Source of the DNA: Acanthopleura granulata
Taxonomy: Eukaryota > Mollusca > Polyplacophora > Chitonida > Chitonidae
Assembly (NCBI GenBank): GCA_016165875.1
Contig: JABBOT010000011.1
Location: forward strand, 15,083,808-15,147,807
Direction: 5' to 3'
Length of the DNA: 64,000 bases
Position numbers and translations under genes: made by a program. This document shows positions 12,101-22,400 of the stretch, one piece after another. Numbering within the stretch: position 1 is the first letter of the stretch; each line of letters starts with the position of its first letter. Below the pieces are notes generated by a model. The model worked only from the letters and a program-made list of their open reading frames with translations. It made no database searches and was not told the DNA's origin.

Positions 12101-14427
12101 CGCCAGGGGAGGTAAGCTCAACATGTCGGCCAGGGCGAGGCGCAAGGAGCTTGAAGCCGAAGTGGAAGTCGAGCCCGAGTAAGTACTTAATTTGAAATTA
12201 AAAAGAAAGTCAAACTTTTTAATGTTTCAATGCATGAATGATGAAGAAGATGTATATTTGAAGGCATTGTGGAAGCACTTCAGCTGAATGATGTTATTTG
12301 GATAGCTTTATTGAAATCACATTGCAATTTGCCTGTAAACACTGAAATCAGTAATAAAGCTCAAAGTCGCTTTGAGTGAGGACAACCTGAATGGCTCTGA
12401 AATAGTGTGTGAGTAAATACTTTTTGAGTGGCGAATGCTGAATCGCATTCCCGCACAGCAATCTGGTGAGTGCTGATTGTTAGGGCATCTTTAAAAAATT
12501 CTTTGTTTCGAGTAACACAACCCTATCACAAAAAACAGGTTCTGTCAGTCAGAAATTTTTTTTCATTTTTTTTTTTTTTGTATTTATTTTTTTTTTATTC
12601 GTGAAATAGACAAGGGTTTTAAAGAAGGTAAAAAAGAACTTCCATGCAATAAAAACTTTTTGAGTAGGATCCTATTTTGGAGACAAGCACATTTTTAATG
12701 ATGACCTGAAAACACGGTTTTGGTTGAATCTTAGCTGCTGATAATCCCAAGTTTCCCAATGCACTGATTGCCATTTTGTTTTTGAACAGAGACAATCCTG
12801 TGATATGAGCGTAAGGATAATTTTTTTTCTTTTACTTTGGTGTTTCTTTTTGGTTTGCTTTGGTGAACACTGGATAAGGCTATTCTTAGTACCTTGTTTG
12901 TTGAATGTGTTTGTCTCACAGATTCACTTCATTGCTAATCACGCTTATTAATCATGTTATTAATAAATTCCTAGTTTTTTTGTCAGAGGTATTAAAGCCG
13001 AGTAGTTAAAGTAGTAATGGTAGTGCTGCAGCAAGATTTGGGTAGAATATGTGTGGAGTCTTATTTATCTGTTTAATGTTATATTTAAAAAAAAGTTTAT
13101 TAATCTATTTGAGGTTGTTTTAAAAATTTAAAGTTGTTTTAGGAGTAGGGCTATACTTGTACATTGAAACCATTAAAAAAATGTTGGGCACATTCTGTGT
13201 AATCGAGCCTCATCTTTTTGCATTTAACATATTTAAAGTGAAATTAATGAATTGATCATCTTAATGTATGGAAACTGACACCAGTTTGGATGGAATTTTC
13301 AAAATGTACTGCTATTAGATAGCTCCAGATTCAGATGGATGTCATCATATAAAACACCTACACAGTTTTGGTGTATTTAGACAATTATCATAACACAAGG
13401 AACTGAGCCTGACTGTGTTTCTTTGTTCCTCCACATTTATCATGTAATTCTATTTTCAAGAAATCTCAACATGAACTGGAATATTTCCTACTTCAATGAC
13501 TTCTTTTCAATAATATACCGGTATATATAAATCATTTGCCCTAAAAATTCACACAGAAACACTTTTTTAAGACAAATATAAATGGTCATAAAATATTGTT
13601 TTGACACTGAAAATTAAATTTTTATTGGGCAGGTTATAACCTTCCAAATGAACCTCAAAACCTTGTATAAAGATGAATGGAATTCTTATAATCTGGAAAA
13701 ATCATTACCTTCCTTATGGACGAAAAAGTTAATACAACAATGAATGGTCTTCTATCCTTACTAGGTGGCAGTGGCTTTTCGTATGAGATTTTTGCTTTGT
13801 TTTCAGTGTTGTCTCTGGGTGTCCTATGCTGGTGTTAGCAGGTTCCATTGATTTATTTATTTATTTGATTGGTGTTTTACGTCGTACTCAAGAATATTTC
13901 ACTTGTACGACGACGGCCAGCATTATGGTGGGAGCAAACCGGGCAGAGCCCGGAGTAATCCCATGACCATCCTCAGGTTGCTGGCAGACATTCCCACGTA
14001 TTGCCGGAGAGGAAGGTAGCATTAGCTGGACTTGAACTCATAGTGAATTTTAAAGGTGTTCTGTTGGTAATTACAAACTGCGATACATATTGGTACATAT
14101 GTAATTACGGCAGTAGTACAGGTAATTGCAAACATTGTGCACTATACTGAATAAATACTAACATCCCTGTGGTCTGCGATTGAAGTTCGCTTGGATGGAC
14201 CTGTGCCTATATAGGTGAGCTTACCGTCGTTGAATTCTGGCCTCAGTGGCGATTGGTAATTGCAAACAGTGTACACGTAGGAATGATGCTTTGTATAGTG
14301 CTGTCAATTACAAAATATGGAGATTTCCTGGTACATGTTGAAGCAAAGCATTAAGGTGAGGTGCACCTTGTCATTTACATTAAAATCATTCCATCTTTTG
14401 TTTTACAGGAAGAAGCCAATAGAGTGA
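45..14427 (+). CDS. MFSD1: MFSD1-like lysosomal MFS transporter, partial (3' eleven exons)
   Basis: Eleven exons (45-112, 912-1020, 4907-5003, 5457-5555, 5963-6074, 7260-7316, 9220-9376, 10261-10358, 11269-11381, 12061-12178, 14409-14427) join in one open frame of 348 residues plus stop. All donors are GT and all acceptors AG, with matching phases throughout. The product resembles animal MFSD1 over its whole visible length: the GRFVFGIGGESLAVAQNTYA region, WFKGKELN, YYVAIFPFIGLG, DKSGKNIFWV, ALWPM, VPEHQLG and SVQNLGLAVISLVAGM. Human MFSD1 is about 465 residues, so roughly 115 N-terminal residues are upstream of the window, including the first membrane helices and the lysosomal sorting signal known in mammals. 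Mammalian MFSD1 works with GLMP in lysosomes as a dipeptide uniporter; that role is transferred by homology. The charged C-terminal tail ends EPEKKPIE. Confidence 0.93.
912..1020 (+). CDS. MFSD1: MFSD1 exon 2 of those visible
   Basis: Acceptor ATCACATAG, donor GTAAGCGC. Encodes IGGESLAVAQNTYAVKWFKG then KELNMVFGLQLSFSRV. This is the most conserved block of MFSD1 and the strongest single identification. The exon ends on a codon boundary; the following 3.9-kb intron holds the piggyBac insertion. Confidence 0.95.
1555..1672 (+). mobile_element. SINE 3' part (Meta-type), + orientation
   Basis: Shows the family core in sense order: GTTTCCTCCCACCATAATGC, a GTCGTAGAAGTGAAATATCC block, then a CAAATAAATAAATAAATAAA tail. 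The tRNA-like head is missing, as expected of a 5'-truncated copy. Confidence 0.75.
2161..4044 (-). CDS. piggyBac transposase (DDE_Tnp_1_7), 627 aa
   Basis: A single-exon 627-residue frame. Residues 1-80 are polar and acidic, typical of the disordered piggyBac N-terminus. The DDE domain spans roughly 130-510. Catalytic acidic residues fit the family: D278 (in HLSLDEGMIPTKNR), D359 (in VLVMDRYYNS) and D468 with D471 (in MGGCDRNDQ). The C-terminus carries a cysteine-rich zinc-binding region: C567/C570, C600/C603, C608 and C615. The enzyme would excise and insert DNA at TTAA sites. The start at 4044 is the first ATG and the length is normal for the family. No frameshift or internal stop is seen, so it is probably functional or recently so. 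Confidence 0.93.
   Translation of the reverse strand: MKRTSPQPSTSGGQQQKRRLFTTDEVLLNLDDSDNDELELDQTYPEDDLDSVDDDESFQTGSDLDISQTESDSDVLEARGRGARATDVTGRGDAVDFDAGWSDIFSKPDVDLQFDSTGTGPQNIPDFITADSSNIDFVCLFFDDEFWEHLCTMTNLRASQTYEQKPNSYYAKNFTPVSSAEMKAFVGLRLYMEYLVIKPSYRDYWKSEGKDFVMFTPGFRQVMTRDRFLAIWTFLHVVDEQDTSIDKTDKIYKVRPMLNGLLQKFRVYYKPNQHLSLDEGMIPTKNRLAIKQYIKDKPTKWGIKSFMLCDGETGYVLNAEIYTGKTDIVEQKLGVVGNTVVRLITSCHLDGKSHVLVMDRYYNSVILADHLLNELKTGAVGTVMTNRKYYPKDLKVKKLAKRGDFRFRCRNSVTCMVWQDRKPIHFISNYHNPEDVVTANRRNKDGSVSEIPMPQLIHDYNAFMGGCDRNDQLTRLHKSRKHYRWPRRLFIKFFMWGCYNAYILSTAYNQTNSMYFTRFLEAICLSLIGEYRTSAPLRTRKEPCEQRLLTGPHHPAIPHDTSGNHVCVVCSEKHLRYKRNNPGVAYKDIPYKLVKTTIWCSLCKKYLCVKRGSNCWVDWHTKVQYWY
4204..4270. repeat. 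piggyBac subterminal palindromic repeat pair
   Basis: Two 25-bp direct copies, at 4204-4228 and 4246-4270, differ at one base. Each contains the palindrome ATTCCCG-N6-CGGGAAT, followed by ACGGC. They lie just inside the right end, upstream of the transposase start, and are absent from the left end. They are likely transposase-binding sites (inference). Confidence 0.7.
4907..5003 (+). CDS. MFSD1: MFSD1 exon 3 of those visible
   Basis: Acceptor TCAATTTCAG after a pyrimidine tract, donor GTAAGTGG. Encodes GSTVNMNIMSPIYNLLSNSF and HGYTNLGIVLFI; the STVNMN motif matches MFSD1. Ends one base into a Gly codon. Confidence 0.92.
5004..5962 (+). other. MFSD1 introns, no recognisable element
   Basis: Two introns (5004-5456 and 5556-5962). 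AT-rich, no repeat family, no ORF with coding character. Confidence 0.6.
5457..5555 (+). CDS. MFSD1: MFSD1 exon 4 of those visible
   Basis: Acceptor ACATCCAG, donor GTAAGAAT. Encodes a membrane helix (GGTCVFSLLCALSLGFF) followed by the basic cytoplasmic stretch DKRADRILKRDAKGS, matching the central loop between the two MFS halves. Confidence 0.9.
5963..6074 (+). CDS. MFSD1: MFSD1 exon 5 of those visible
   Basis: Acceptor TGTGTGAAG, donor GTAAGTAT. Encodes DEVIKFRDVLTFPLTVWLLC and then ICVAYYVAIFPFIGLG, the start of the C-terminal MFS half. Confidence 0.93.
6605..7091. mobile_element. Foldback (long inverted-repeat) element
   Basis: The left arm, about 6605-6785, is an imperfect reverse complement of the right arm, about 6918-7091. 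Paired blocks include AGGGAAAGAC with GTCTTTCCCT, TAAAAATGAAC with its partner near 7065, AACTGT, AAATAAATGCAGTCAAAT, ATTGTATGGTG and GTGGTTCACCAAT. The spacer is about 130 bp. It lies in the MFSD1 intron 6075-7259 with no coding capacity, so it resembles a foldback MITE. Exact ends and target duplication were not resolved. Confidence 0.8.
7260..7316 (+). CDS. MFSD1: MFSD1 exon 6 of those visible
   Basis: Short exon after TTTTTTCAG, donor GTGAGTTC. Encodes VFFEMKYDFDPSLANNVN. It lies about 170 bases downstream of the large foldback repeat. Confidence 0.88.
7605..7905 (+). mobile_element. Diverged SINE-like element
   Basis: Begins with a tRNA-like A-box region (GTTCAAGTGGTAGAGG). It ends with a degenerate version of the SINE core (CAGTTTCCTCCACC and so on) and GAACAATCAA, in the same order as the well-preserved copies. 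Strongly diverged; tentative. Confidence 0.4.
8107..8721. mobile_element. Non-autonomous TIR DNA transposon
   Basis: The left end CCTGGGGGTCATTTCTCAAA and the right end, read inward on the other strand, CCTGGGGATCGTTTCTCAAA, match at 18 of 20 bases. The 615-bp interval has no ORF resembling a transposase. Superfamily not assigned; target duplication not clear. Confidence 0.65.
9220..9376 (+). CDS. MFSD1: MFSD1 exon 7 of those visible
   Basis: Acceptor TTGTTACAG, donor GTAAGTAA. Encodes LVYIISAVASPFFGFLIDKS, GKNIFWVCLGVLVTIGCHGL and LAFTFINPYVSM: two membrane helices around the DKSGKN loop, the C-half counterpart of the MFS signature. Confidence 0.93.
9377..10260 (+). other. MFSD1 intron, poly-T tract, no element recognised
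   Basis: Holds a T-rich run at about 9506-9520 and an A-run near 9812; otherwise unremarkable AT-rich intron. Confidence 0.6.
10261..10358 (+). CDS. MFSD1: MFSD1 exon 8 of those visible
   Basis: Acceptor GCTGTTGCAG, donor GTGAGTAG. Encodes SIMGLAYSVLASALWPMAAH and MVPEHQLGTVYG; ALWPM and VPEHQLGT.YG are MFSD1 hallmarks. Confidence 0.94.
10930..11080. mobile_element. Small hairpin (foldback) element
   Basis: The arm 10930-10984 is an imperfect reverse complement of the arm 11025-11080, with a 40-base loop. Paired blocks: GCAAACAGCTGCCTGAC with GTCAGGCAGCTATTTGC, and GTGGTAAGACC with GGTCATACCAC. A related single arm is found at about 28019-28076, so this is a dispersed family rather than a chance palindrome. 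Confidence 0.7.
11269..11381 (+). CDS. MFSD1: MFSD1 exon 9 of those visible
   Basis: Acceptor CTGTTCCCAG, donor GTAAGTTC. Encodes MQSVQNLGLAVISLVAGMIV and DAKGYLLLEVFFLAWLC, matching the MFSD1 penultimate membrane helices. Confidence 0.94.
12061..12178 (+). CDS. MFSD1: MFSD1 exon 10 of those visible
   Basis: Acceptor CTGTTGACAG, donor GTAAGTAC. Encodes the end of the last helix (LALIGSVILYLVDAARGGKL) and a charged cytoplasmic tail, NMSARARRKELEAEVEVEP. Confidence 0.92.
12179..14408 (+). other. Last MFSD1 intron
   Basis: A 2.2-kb intron, very AT-rich at 12540-13260 with T and A tracts, and one SINE copy at 13850-14045. Nothing else recognised. Confidence 0.6.
13850..14045 (-). mobile_element. 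SINE (Meta-type), - orientation
   Basis: From the + strand: TTTATTTATTTGATTGGTG, TCAAGAATATTTCACTTG, CCAGCATTATGGTGGGAG, GGCAGAGCCCGG, TTGCTGGCAGACATTCCCAC, then GGACTTGAACTCA, which is the complement of the tRNA B box. The outer tRNA head is truncated. Confidence 0.8.
14409..14427 (+). CDS. MFSD1: MFSD1 terminal coding exon
   Basis: Acceptor TTGTTTTACAG; one base completes Glu, then KKPIE and stop TGA at 14425-14427. The 3' UTR continues from here. Possible AATAAA signals are at 16927-16932 and 17848-17853, but the transcript end cannot be fixed from sequence. Confidence 0.85.
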
Positions 14428-17400
14428 AGAGAGTAACACATTCCATTATTGAAAACAAACTGAAAATACTCAAACCATACTGTATATAGCACAGATGTTT
14501 TTGTACATAAAAACTGTATTTTTGTAAATATTGGAAGTCCTAAAGACATATCTGTTGGAAAAGTAGCTGTATTGGCTATATAAAACAAAATGTACAAAAA
14601 TCATTTTATATTTGAAATGAAATGGAATGCTTACCAAAGTAGGTTTATATGTACATGTACTCCCAAAAAGCGTGTGTTTTGTGATAGCCTGAATTTAGAA
14701 CAACAGTTTATTCCAAAAGGAATGAGTGGCTTTTTGTGCACCCACACATATATATGCATCACTCAAGCTGTTAAGGTCTTCATTTACATCAATTTGAGAC
14801 CATGAAGATTGGGGTATTAGTAGTGTTACTCGCGCCTACATTCTTTGCTCACACAGAGACAGAGGTGAAAGCATTGTCTAAATAACAGGGAAGTTAATAC
14901 AGGATCCCTGTTCACGGCCTCATAAGTTCAAAATTGAACTCGTTGACGTTCACAATTTGCATATGTGCTGTACAGAATGGCTCTGTGGTAAAACATACTG
15001 TTATTTCTGGTTATTATCAGCCGTAGTTCTCAGAATACATATCAGTGTTGTTCATTGTCCAGTTCCTTCCCTTGTTACCTTTAACCGCATCGTCTGCTTG
15101 CCGCTGCCTCAAGTGGGTGATGTACGCTGATGCCCACGGTCTTGAATCGTCACTTTGGCTGTGAGAATAAGAAAGCAGAATTGTAACCACAGCTTCTAGC
15201 CATTGACACTTTGTTATGTTTTGGGCTTGTTGCTGTTTTTGTATGCTACTTAAAATACTTTATTGCCTTTCTGCATGTAGATGTGGTGAGCAAGTCTGTA
15301 TGTCTCAAGTTCATCAGCAACTTGCAAATTTTAATAGTTTATGGTTTAGTTTAGTCCGTTCAGTCCTCTTAGCCATAAATCTGACCATCATGATATTGGG
15401 CCTAAGTGATAAATTCTTGAGTATGGCATGAAAATCAACAATCAACCAATCATTTAATTCCTAACTGTGATATTGTGACTTCAGAATGACTTTGGGACAG
15501 CTGTGATACTATAGAGCTATGAACACGGAATTGTACATGACTTTCTTGTAACGGATAATGTAGTAACTACCAGTACTGTAGTAACTGGCCATTATTGTAC
15601 CACTTTTTGACAGATAATGTTACAACAACCAATACTGTTGTAAAAATGACTGATAAATGATGTTAAAACTTTTCCAACAGATACATGCAGTATTAATTTT
15701 TTCCCATAATGTTGTAACTTCTTTTCTGCTCAGTGCTGTAGCAGCTTTTTACATAGCAAGGTACAGAAATTTTGTAACAATGTCAGTTGGATGCTTTATT
15801 GGTACTTACTACACTATCAGTTGCAACGACCTTCCTTTAACATGACAAATGTCCTACAGTATTTGCTCTTCATCACAATTCATATGAATGGAAAGCAATA
15901 ATTCACCGTGGTTTTTACAGATATATAATTATTTTATTTTGTGGTAGATAATGAATAGTTTTCTACAAACACATCTACTTAATTACCTATAATACATCTG
16001 TATAGGGTTAAGTTTTTAGCACTCCATCCCAGTGAAATAATATGCCAAAAAGACACAATACATATTTTTTTGCTTTATAGTTTCCACTTTGATCAAATTT
16101 CTTGTCTTAATTTAGCTTGGTATGTTTATAAAAAGCTAAATTAAGGATAAACAACATGTAATGTGGTTATAATTGCAAAATTTAGCTAATACAGTGTTTA
16201 AAGTTCTGAGGTCAGCAGTCTGGAAATGAACATAAAGGACCTACTGATGTACCTGCATGACTAGGGAAGGAAATCCAGTGTTGATATTTTATTGGAATAT
16301 TCCGATTCCCATTTATTAAGCTTTTTTTGTGACATCAGGAAAGAAAACCAGTAGTGATGTACAGGTAAGAAAAAAACATGATGGTATTGGCTTATGAACT
16401 GTGGGATTCAAAGAACAAACGAAACAAACAACGAAAAAATGAAATAAACCAATTTTACACTGTTCAGTGACAATGTGGCATGGAAAGCATGATCAGGTTA
16501 ATACTGAAATTGGGCAGTGTGACAAGGTGTATATGTGCAATATGCCTTTCCAAGGAGATGGAAAATATAGCCTAGAAACCCAAAGATTTTTCATAGAACC
16601 AAGAAGGGAAAATTGTGCTCGGGTACAATTTCCTCCTGTTGCTTGAAGTTTTGTCTGCACAGACATGATGGGTGGGGATTTGCGACACTTCACTACCTCG
16701 TAATGGATCGATCCAGATTCACTACATCGTAATGGATCGATCCAGCTTCCACGTCATTGAACAGTGATGGACCAATGTTGGATGTTTGAACCCTGGATTT
16801 CGTAACCACCACACGTAATTTTAACTACCGATACCTAAGTACTGATTTCTTTCTCACATGTATAAATTTTTTCTATTCAACATTATTAATAATTATTTTA
16901 CAGTATTAAATTGTGTTCATAGAAATAATAAATATAGCCTGCTATTTTACCAAGCATCTCTAGTTCACCATGATAATTAGCAGGTAATGACCAGAATAAC
17001 CAGCCTGTCAGTGGACGTAATTTGTTGCCCTAGCACTTGATTTGATACTGTAAACATGTTTTATATTTTTGTAAATTGATGTTGGCGCTCTGTTCAACCC
17101 AATTAGGTGTAATCAGTTCTGTACATTATGGATTATTATTTAAACGAAACGAACATGTAGGGTTGTGTATTTGTTTGAAAGCTGCTAATGTTTGAAAGCT
17201 GCTAATGTTTCTCAGATACATTGTAAAACAACACAAATCCAATATTCCTTCTTCAAATTTGAATGTTATCAGTGTTCAGTTATTAATTGTGCATCACAGG
17301 GGTTAAAGCTTGTGATGTTTGGAAAGCACTTTGTTGGTGTGGTCAGTGTTGGTCGATTAGCCAGTCTTAGAAAGATTGTGATTATAAACTTGGCCTGATT

Positions 17401-18366
17401 GAGACAAAGCTGCATTGTAAGTTTATGTAGCAACCCAGATGTTTTCACTTGCAGGCCTCATAATTATATCAGCTTGCTACAACTCATGAATTAACGCATA
17501 TTTAGCTCAAACGAGAATTATGCAGATTTAGACGTATAAATTCATATGATGCTGTCTGAATACCTTTCTGTCAGGGATCAATGTCATTTTGTTTAATCCA
17601 TGTCCATGCTATTTGTCATGACTGTCAACTTTCCAGTACATCACATTTAAATCTGTTAATTCAAGGAAAGTTTGTTGTCAAGTTTTATCACGTTTTAATG
17701 TGGTAAATAGAATTTCAGCTGCTTTATTTTTTTTAAGAGAAATCTACGCAGATATGTACTGTTGCTCTGCCAGCAGATGAGAATGAAATGGTGTGTTGTC
17801 TTCATTCTGATGTAGTGCTAGAATTTGTACTGACTTTCCATTGGCAGAATAAATCTTGCAATTCCTTCAACATACATATAGGCTGTATGTTTTCGTCGGT
17901 GACAGTTTTTGGGTCTAGAATTACAAATTTTAAACTTGATCTTGTCTTTGAATTCCATGTTTGACTTTAAATTTCGTGGCATGATTTCTCTGAGGCATTC
18001 TTTGTTAATGTTGTATTTTAAGGTCCCAAAAACAGATCAATCCAGAATCACAACCTCCATGGTCATGTATCGTCTCTATAATTTGCCGTTATTGAAAATG
18101 TTTCAGACTTTATTAAGACTGTGATATTTCACACAAATCTGAAAATCACTTGTGAAAATTTCAGCATCACAGGTGAATATTAATTATAACGGCTGCAAAC
18201 TTTGGAGTGCATACCTAAAGTGGGCACATGCAGTTTGTGTAATGTGAAATCTTGCATCGTGGATTTTGTTAAAAATGAGAGGACTGACCTGTGAACATGA
18301 TCCAGTCTCTCTGGTAAAATGCCTATCTTACTTCATGTGATTTCATAACCTTAGAAGAATTACATG
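14428..18366 (+). other. MFSD1 3' UTR and intergenic DNA
   Basis: About 3.9 kb without coding potential. Small local repeats: a 17-bp direct duplication GTTTGAAAGCTGCTAAT near 17170-17210, and a 31-bp unit ending in AATGGATCGATCCAG present twice near 16690-16750. The boundary between UTR and intergenic DNA is not visible. Confidence 0.6.
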
Positions 18367-18640
18367 AGGGGCCTCTGTGGCCGAAAGGGTTTGGGCAGTA
18401 GTACAGCATAATGATCCAGGAGCCTCACGTGGTCAATGTGAGTTCAAGTCCAGCTCACACTGGCTTCCTCTCCACCCGTAATACGGGAAGGTCATACGAG
18501 GGAAGGTATGTCAGCAACCTGCGGATGGTCGTGGGATTCCCCCGGACTCTGCCCAGTTTCCTCCCACCATAATGTTGGCCACCTTCATATAAGTGAAATA
18601 TTCTTGAGTAAGGCATAAAACAACAATCAAATAAATAAAT
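18367..18640 (+). mobile_element. SINE, near full length, tRNA head to A-rich tail
   Basis: Best sense-orientation copy. GGGGCCTCTGTGGCCGAAAG (A-box region) begins the tRNA-like head, then GTGAGTTCAAGTCCAGCTC (B box). The core follows, with TGCGGATGGTCGTGG, CCCGGACTCTGCCC, GTTTCCTCCCACCATAATG and AGTGAAATATTCTTGAGTA, then an AATCAAATAAATAAAT tail. The core is plausibly the conserved Meta domain of the MetaSINE superfamily (from memory, not searched). Confidence 0.85.
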
Positions 18641-18765
18641 GCGGGAAGGTCTAGCTGCCCACAACCTGCCGATGGTCAATGGGTTTCTCTCCAGCTCTTG
18701 CTGTCCACCATCGTACAAGCGAAATATTGAGTACGGCACAAAAATCTGCTCAGATAAAAATAAGT
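18641..18765 (+). mobile_element. Second, truncated SINE copy in tandem
   Basis: Directly follows the tail of the previous copy and repeats the core in shortened form: CGGGAAGGTCTAGC, GATGGTCAATGGG, CGAAATATTGAGTACGGC and an A-rich end. Confidence 0.6.
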
Positions 18766-18853
18766 TAATTATTGAATGACAGGCCATAAAAGTTGTTGTT
18801 GCAATAATACTATTCTAGTACAGATTTTTTCAAGAAAAAGGTGTCAGTAAACG

Positions 18854-18892
18854 ATGGCTGACGAAGCCGGATGGAAACGAGATATTCACCAG
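18854..18892 (+). CDS. Possible first coding exon of an unknown + strand gene
   Basis: ATG in good context (AAACGATGG) encodes MADEAGWKRDIHQ up to CAG and a GTAAAT donor. Codon use looks coding and the exon is preceded by non-repetitive DNA. No downstream exon was recognised, and it would run into DNA that is antisense to the SCHIP1 3' UTR. Alternatively an isolated gene fragment or a chance ORF. Confidence 0.25.
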
Positions 18893-19184
18893 GTAAATCT
18901 TCCCGATGTTATAAGCTGTAACATAAGGAGCAAAAGACCTGAATTTTAACATTCATCAGCTGTTCAGTTTAGCTTATTTGCATACACATCCCTACCTCAA
19001 AATTCCAAGAAATCTCGCACGTGCTCGGGAGCTTGTTTCCTTAATGTGTTTGAATCTTTCAAGCAGTAATTTTATGTTAAGAATTACGCTGAAGCAAGGG
19101 ACTGATTCTTCAGCTATCTCCGAAGTCCTCTTATCCCTTTCACAGCAAGGAACGGAAACTTTCGAGAGAATATTACATATAAGT

Positions 19185-19325
19185 ATTTATTGATTGGTGT
19201 TTTAAGCCTTACTCGAGAATATTTCACTTATACGATGGCAGCCAGCATTATGGTGGGAGGAAACCAGACAGAGTCCGAGGGAAACCCACGAACATGTGGA
19301 GGTTCCTGGCGGACCTTCCTTTTGA
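19185..19325 (-). mobile_element. SINE, partial, - orientation
   Basis: + strand shows GTATTTATTGATTGGTGTTT, CTCGAGAATATTTCACTTAT, CCAGCATTATGGTGGGAGGA, then a degraded distal part ending near GGCGGACCTTCC. Confidence 0.75.
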
Positions 19326-19439
19326 ATTGACAGTCTTCATTTAAACATTCTGACAGACTAAGTACGAGACACGAAGGCTAAAACTACAGGTCCCATTTAA
19401 TGCTGCAAATACTGTGACTTCAAACAGGACAACACGAGG

Positions 19440-22400
19440 ACTAATTTTCTTTGTTTTACATTTTATTTGCATATGACATATTAATCAACAATAATATTAA
19501 AATTCACAGGCATAATTCCACATGTACATAAAAGACAGTTTTCATAATTATTAACACATTCAGTTTATGACCAACAGACTTTTGTGCAATAATAATAATA
19601 AAAGAAAACAAACTTCGAACGCATGACCAGTGAAAACATTGCTCTGGACATCACAAGGCGTGTAGCAACCAATGAAAGGCCAGATTATTTAATAGTCAAA
19701 TGCTTTCCTGAATGGTCCAATCAAATTGGCCATTCCTACCTACATGTACATTTGGATTGGCTGGTGGACAATGTGTGATCAGCACAGTGAAGATTTCACA
19801 TTTAACAGCAATACACCATTTGATTATTTCCCTTTACACATGAAGACACATGTACATGTATACATCTGCAGACTGGGCTGTACATCAGTCTCCAAACCCA
19901 CTGCTCCAATACTGCCACCTTGAAAATTTCCTTTGATCTTCACATAATTGCTAATTTGGCTCGCGATTCCACACAAATTCAAATTGCACACATTATTTTT
20001 TCAAGCAGTGATGAGCAAATGTTTGTGTAAAAATTACCCTTTCGACATGTGCACTGCAAGCGTTAATCAATGAGGTATGTATACCAAGTCTTATTGCTTG
20101 GGTTTCAAAACAAACCGACTAGTCCAGTTCCCCATGTAAATATATGTATGCACGTATACCAGTACATACTAATGCTATGCGAACAACAGATATTAAACAG
20201 TTTTTCGCTTTAATAAAGAGAGGTCAGAAGTGTACAGATCTTTTATGACTACAACTACATACACATTCTTGCTTAATAAATTTGACAAATTCCAGTGTCA
20301 AAATATAATTGTGCTTAAATTAATATTCATAGCAATATATCCTGATATAAGACCCTTTTCATCTCCTTCCGACTACAAACTGTGTACTGATCTAATGGCC
20401 TAGGCAGTCCAAACAACAAAACTATGGATTCAGACTAACGTAAACAAACAATGAGCCTGCATTTGTGGAGGATCAACTATACCGAAGATTTTTTCGCCAC
20501 AAAAATCAATCAGTGCAAATCCAAATAATTTTCACTAGTATTTCAGCAGAGCCCAAATAATTCGAATGGGTTTTAAAAGGCCTTTTCAAGGTCTTCCCTG
20601 ACAATCAAGGGTCAAATGTAATCAAACCTATACATATTGTAAAGACTGCAGAGCTATTTCATCTCACTACATGTATACAGTCTACGTGAGGGCATGAAGA
20701 ACAACGCTGAGGATGATGGGAGAAAATCAGACTTTCTTCTGACTTTCCAACCATCAGCTTGGTAAAGAAAAAAAAATTTAAAAAAAGTGATGCTTTCAAC
20801 ATTAGTACAGGGAAACTACATTTACATGACATAAGCTTGCTTGTTGTATTAATTTTACTGGTTATAATTTGATGTATTTCTTCTCATAAGAAATTTAAAA
20901 TGGTTGTACTTTTCTCCATTTCTCGCCCATATTAATTTATCAATTCAACAGACACGGTGGAGTCTGGTTGTAAATGGAGCGCCCACCATTGTTCTGACGT
21001 TACTGTCCTACATCTAGCTACACTGTCATAACTGTATAGCCCACTGAAATGCCCAATGTAGTCTTCTTCAAAACTGGTTAGTATGTAGTTAAATGAAATA
21101 ATAACCATGTGAATTTCACACATTAACTTCTGACAGTATGCATTTAAGAATGTAACTGTAGATCTGTATGCCCCTTCATATCAATCAGCCCTGCATCATT
21201 TTGAACAATTACACCTTTATTCAAAACTCAAGGGTTGGCTGAAATAATGTGATTAACTAATAAATAAAGTTGCATCCCTTCCATTTGATAGACAAGCCAT
21301 TTTTTGACATTACAAAAGGGGAAAAAAACCCATAACAACATATTTCAAATCAGCTGATTGCATGGCTTATACCTGAACACCTACAGGAAACCAGGAAATA
21401 TAGAGAGAACTATTTAACTAAATACTGGTAGAATGTATGTGGTTTGCTGAACATCACTGCTATGGCAAGTTACCATGGTAATGTATAACAACATGTACCA
21501 ATCAACTTCTGGAATTCCTAACTACTGCAATATATATATATATAATTAAGGCATTGTCTCCTTTTAAAGCCAAATGCTATTGTACTTTCACAACCAGTTA
21601 CCATGGATCTGAGAGCACAAAATAGTTGTAGCAGAACTGCTTTTCATTTTCTTTTGATTTCTTGCAGAGTTTGATTGCATCAGCTCTTGTATTAATTTTC
21701 ATATGGACATCAAAAATATGTACTGCTCAAAGACCAAGCCAAGGAAATATTGCCAATCTCTTGGATTCTATATCTTCAATGAATTATTCACTGCACCCCA
21801 AACACATATGCAATGAATGTGCCAGTACATTAGAAGTGACGTTTTACTCCGTGTCTACCCAAAACAGAGCCCTACCTACACATTTTACTCCAAAGAGGAA
21901 ACTCTTATCAAGAGAAATTCAATATTCTAAAACTTAACTCAATTCAGAATTTCAGATCAAAAACTTTGTAGACCGGATCGGGAGTTTTTCCACGTAAGTT
22001 TCCACCTCATACTGGGCCTATGTTGGGCCTATGTTGGGCCGGAGTCCCCACAAAAGCTGGGACCATGTTGTCACACTGTGACTGTTTTATTTGGTACTGG
22101 TGGTGCATGTAAATGTTTCCCATGGTGAAATATCTTGACACAGCCTTAACGTGCCAAAGGTCCCCCCAAAATAGCCAAACTCAAGATGATGGTAAGCGAT
22201 ATGTGTGCATCCTGGCAACAACTACACTATATACCATACCTATTGGGCCAAAAACAGTTCCAACTTGGCATCAAGTTTCCAAGAAGACTGTGTCTTCATC
22301 AGTGCTCTACCTGAAATTCATGCATCTATTCACTGGCGGTGCCATAATACCCTTGAATCCCTAAAGTAAATTTTAGTCAAGTAGCTCTGACAGAACACCT

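Noticed and set aside
21662..21937. + strand frame with a hydrophobic start resembling a signal peptide
   Set aside because: It lacks an ATG start, has no conserved domain, and lies in the likely SCHIP1 3' UTR on the opposite strand.
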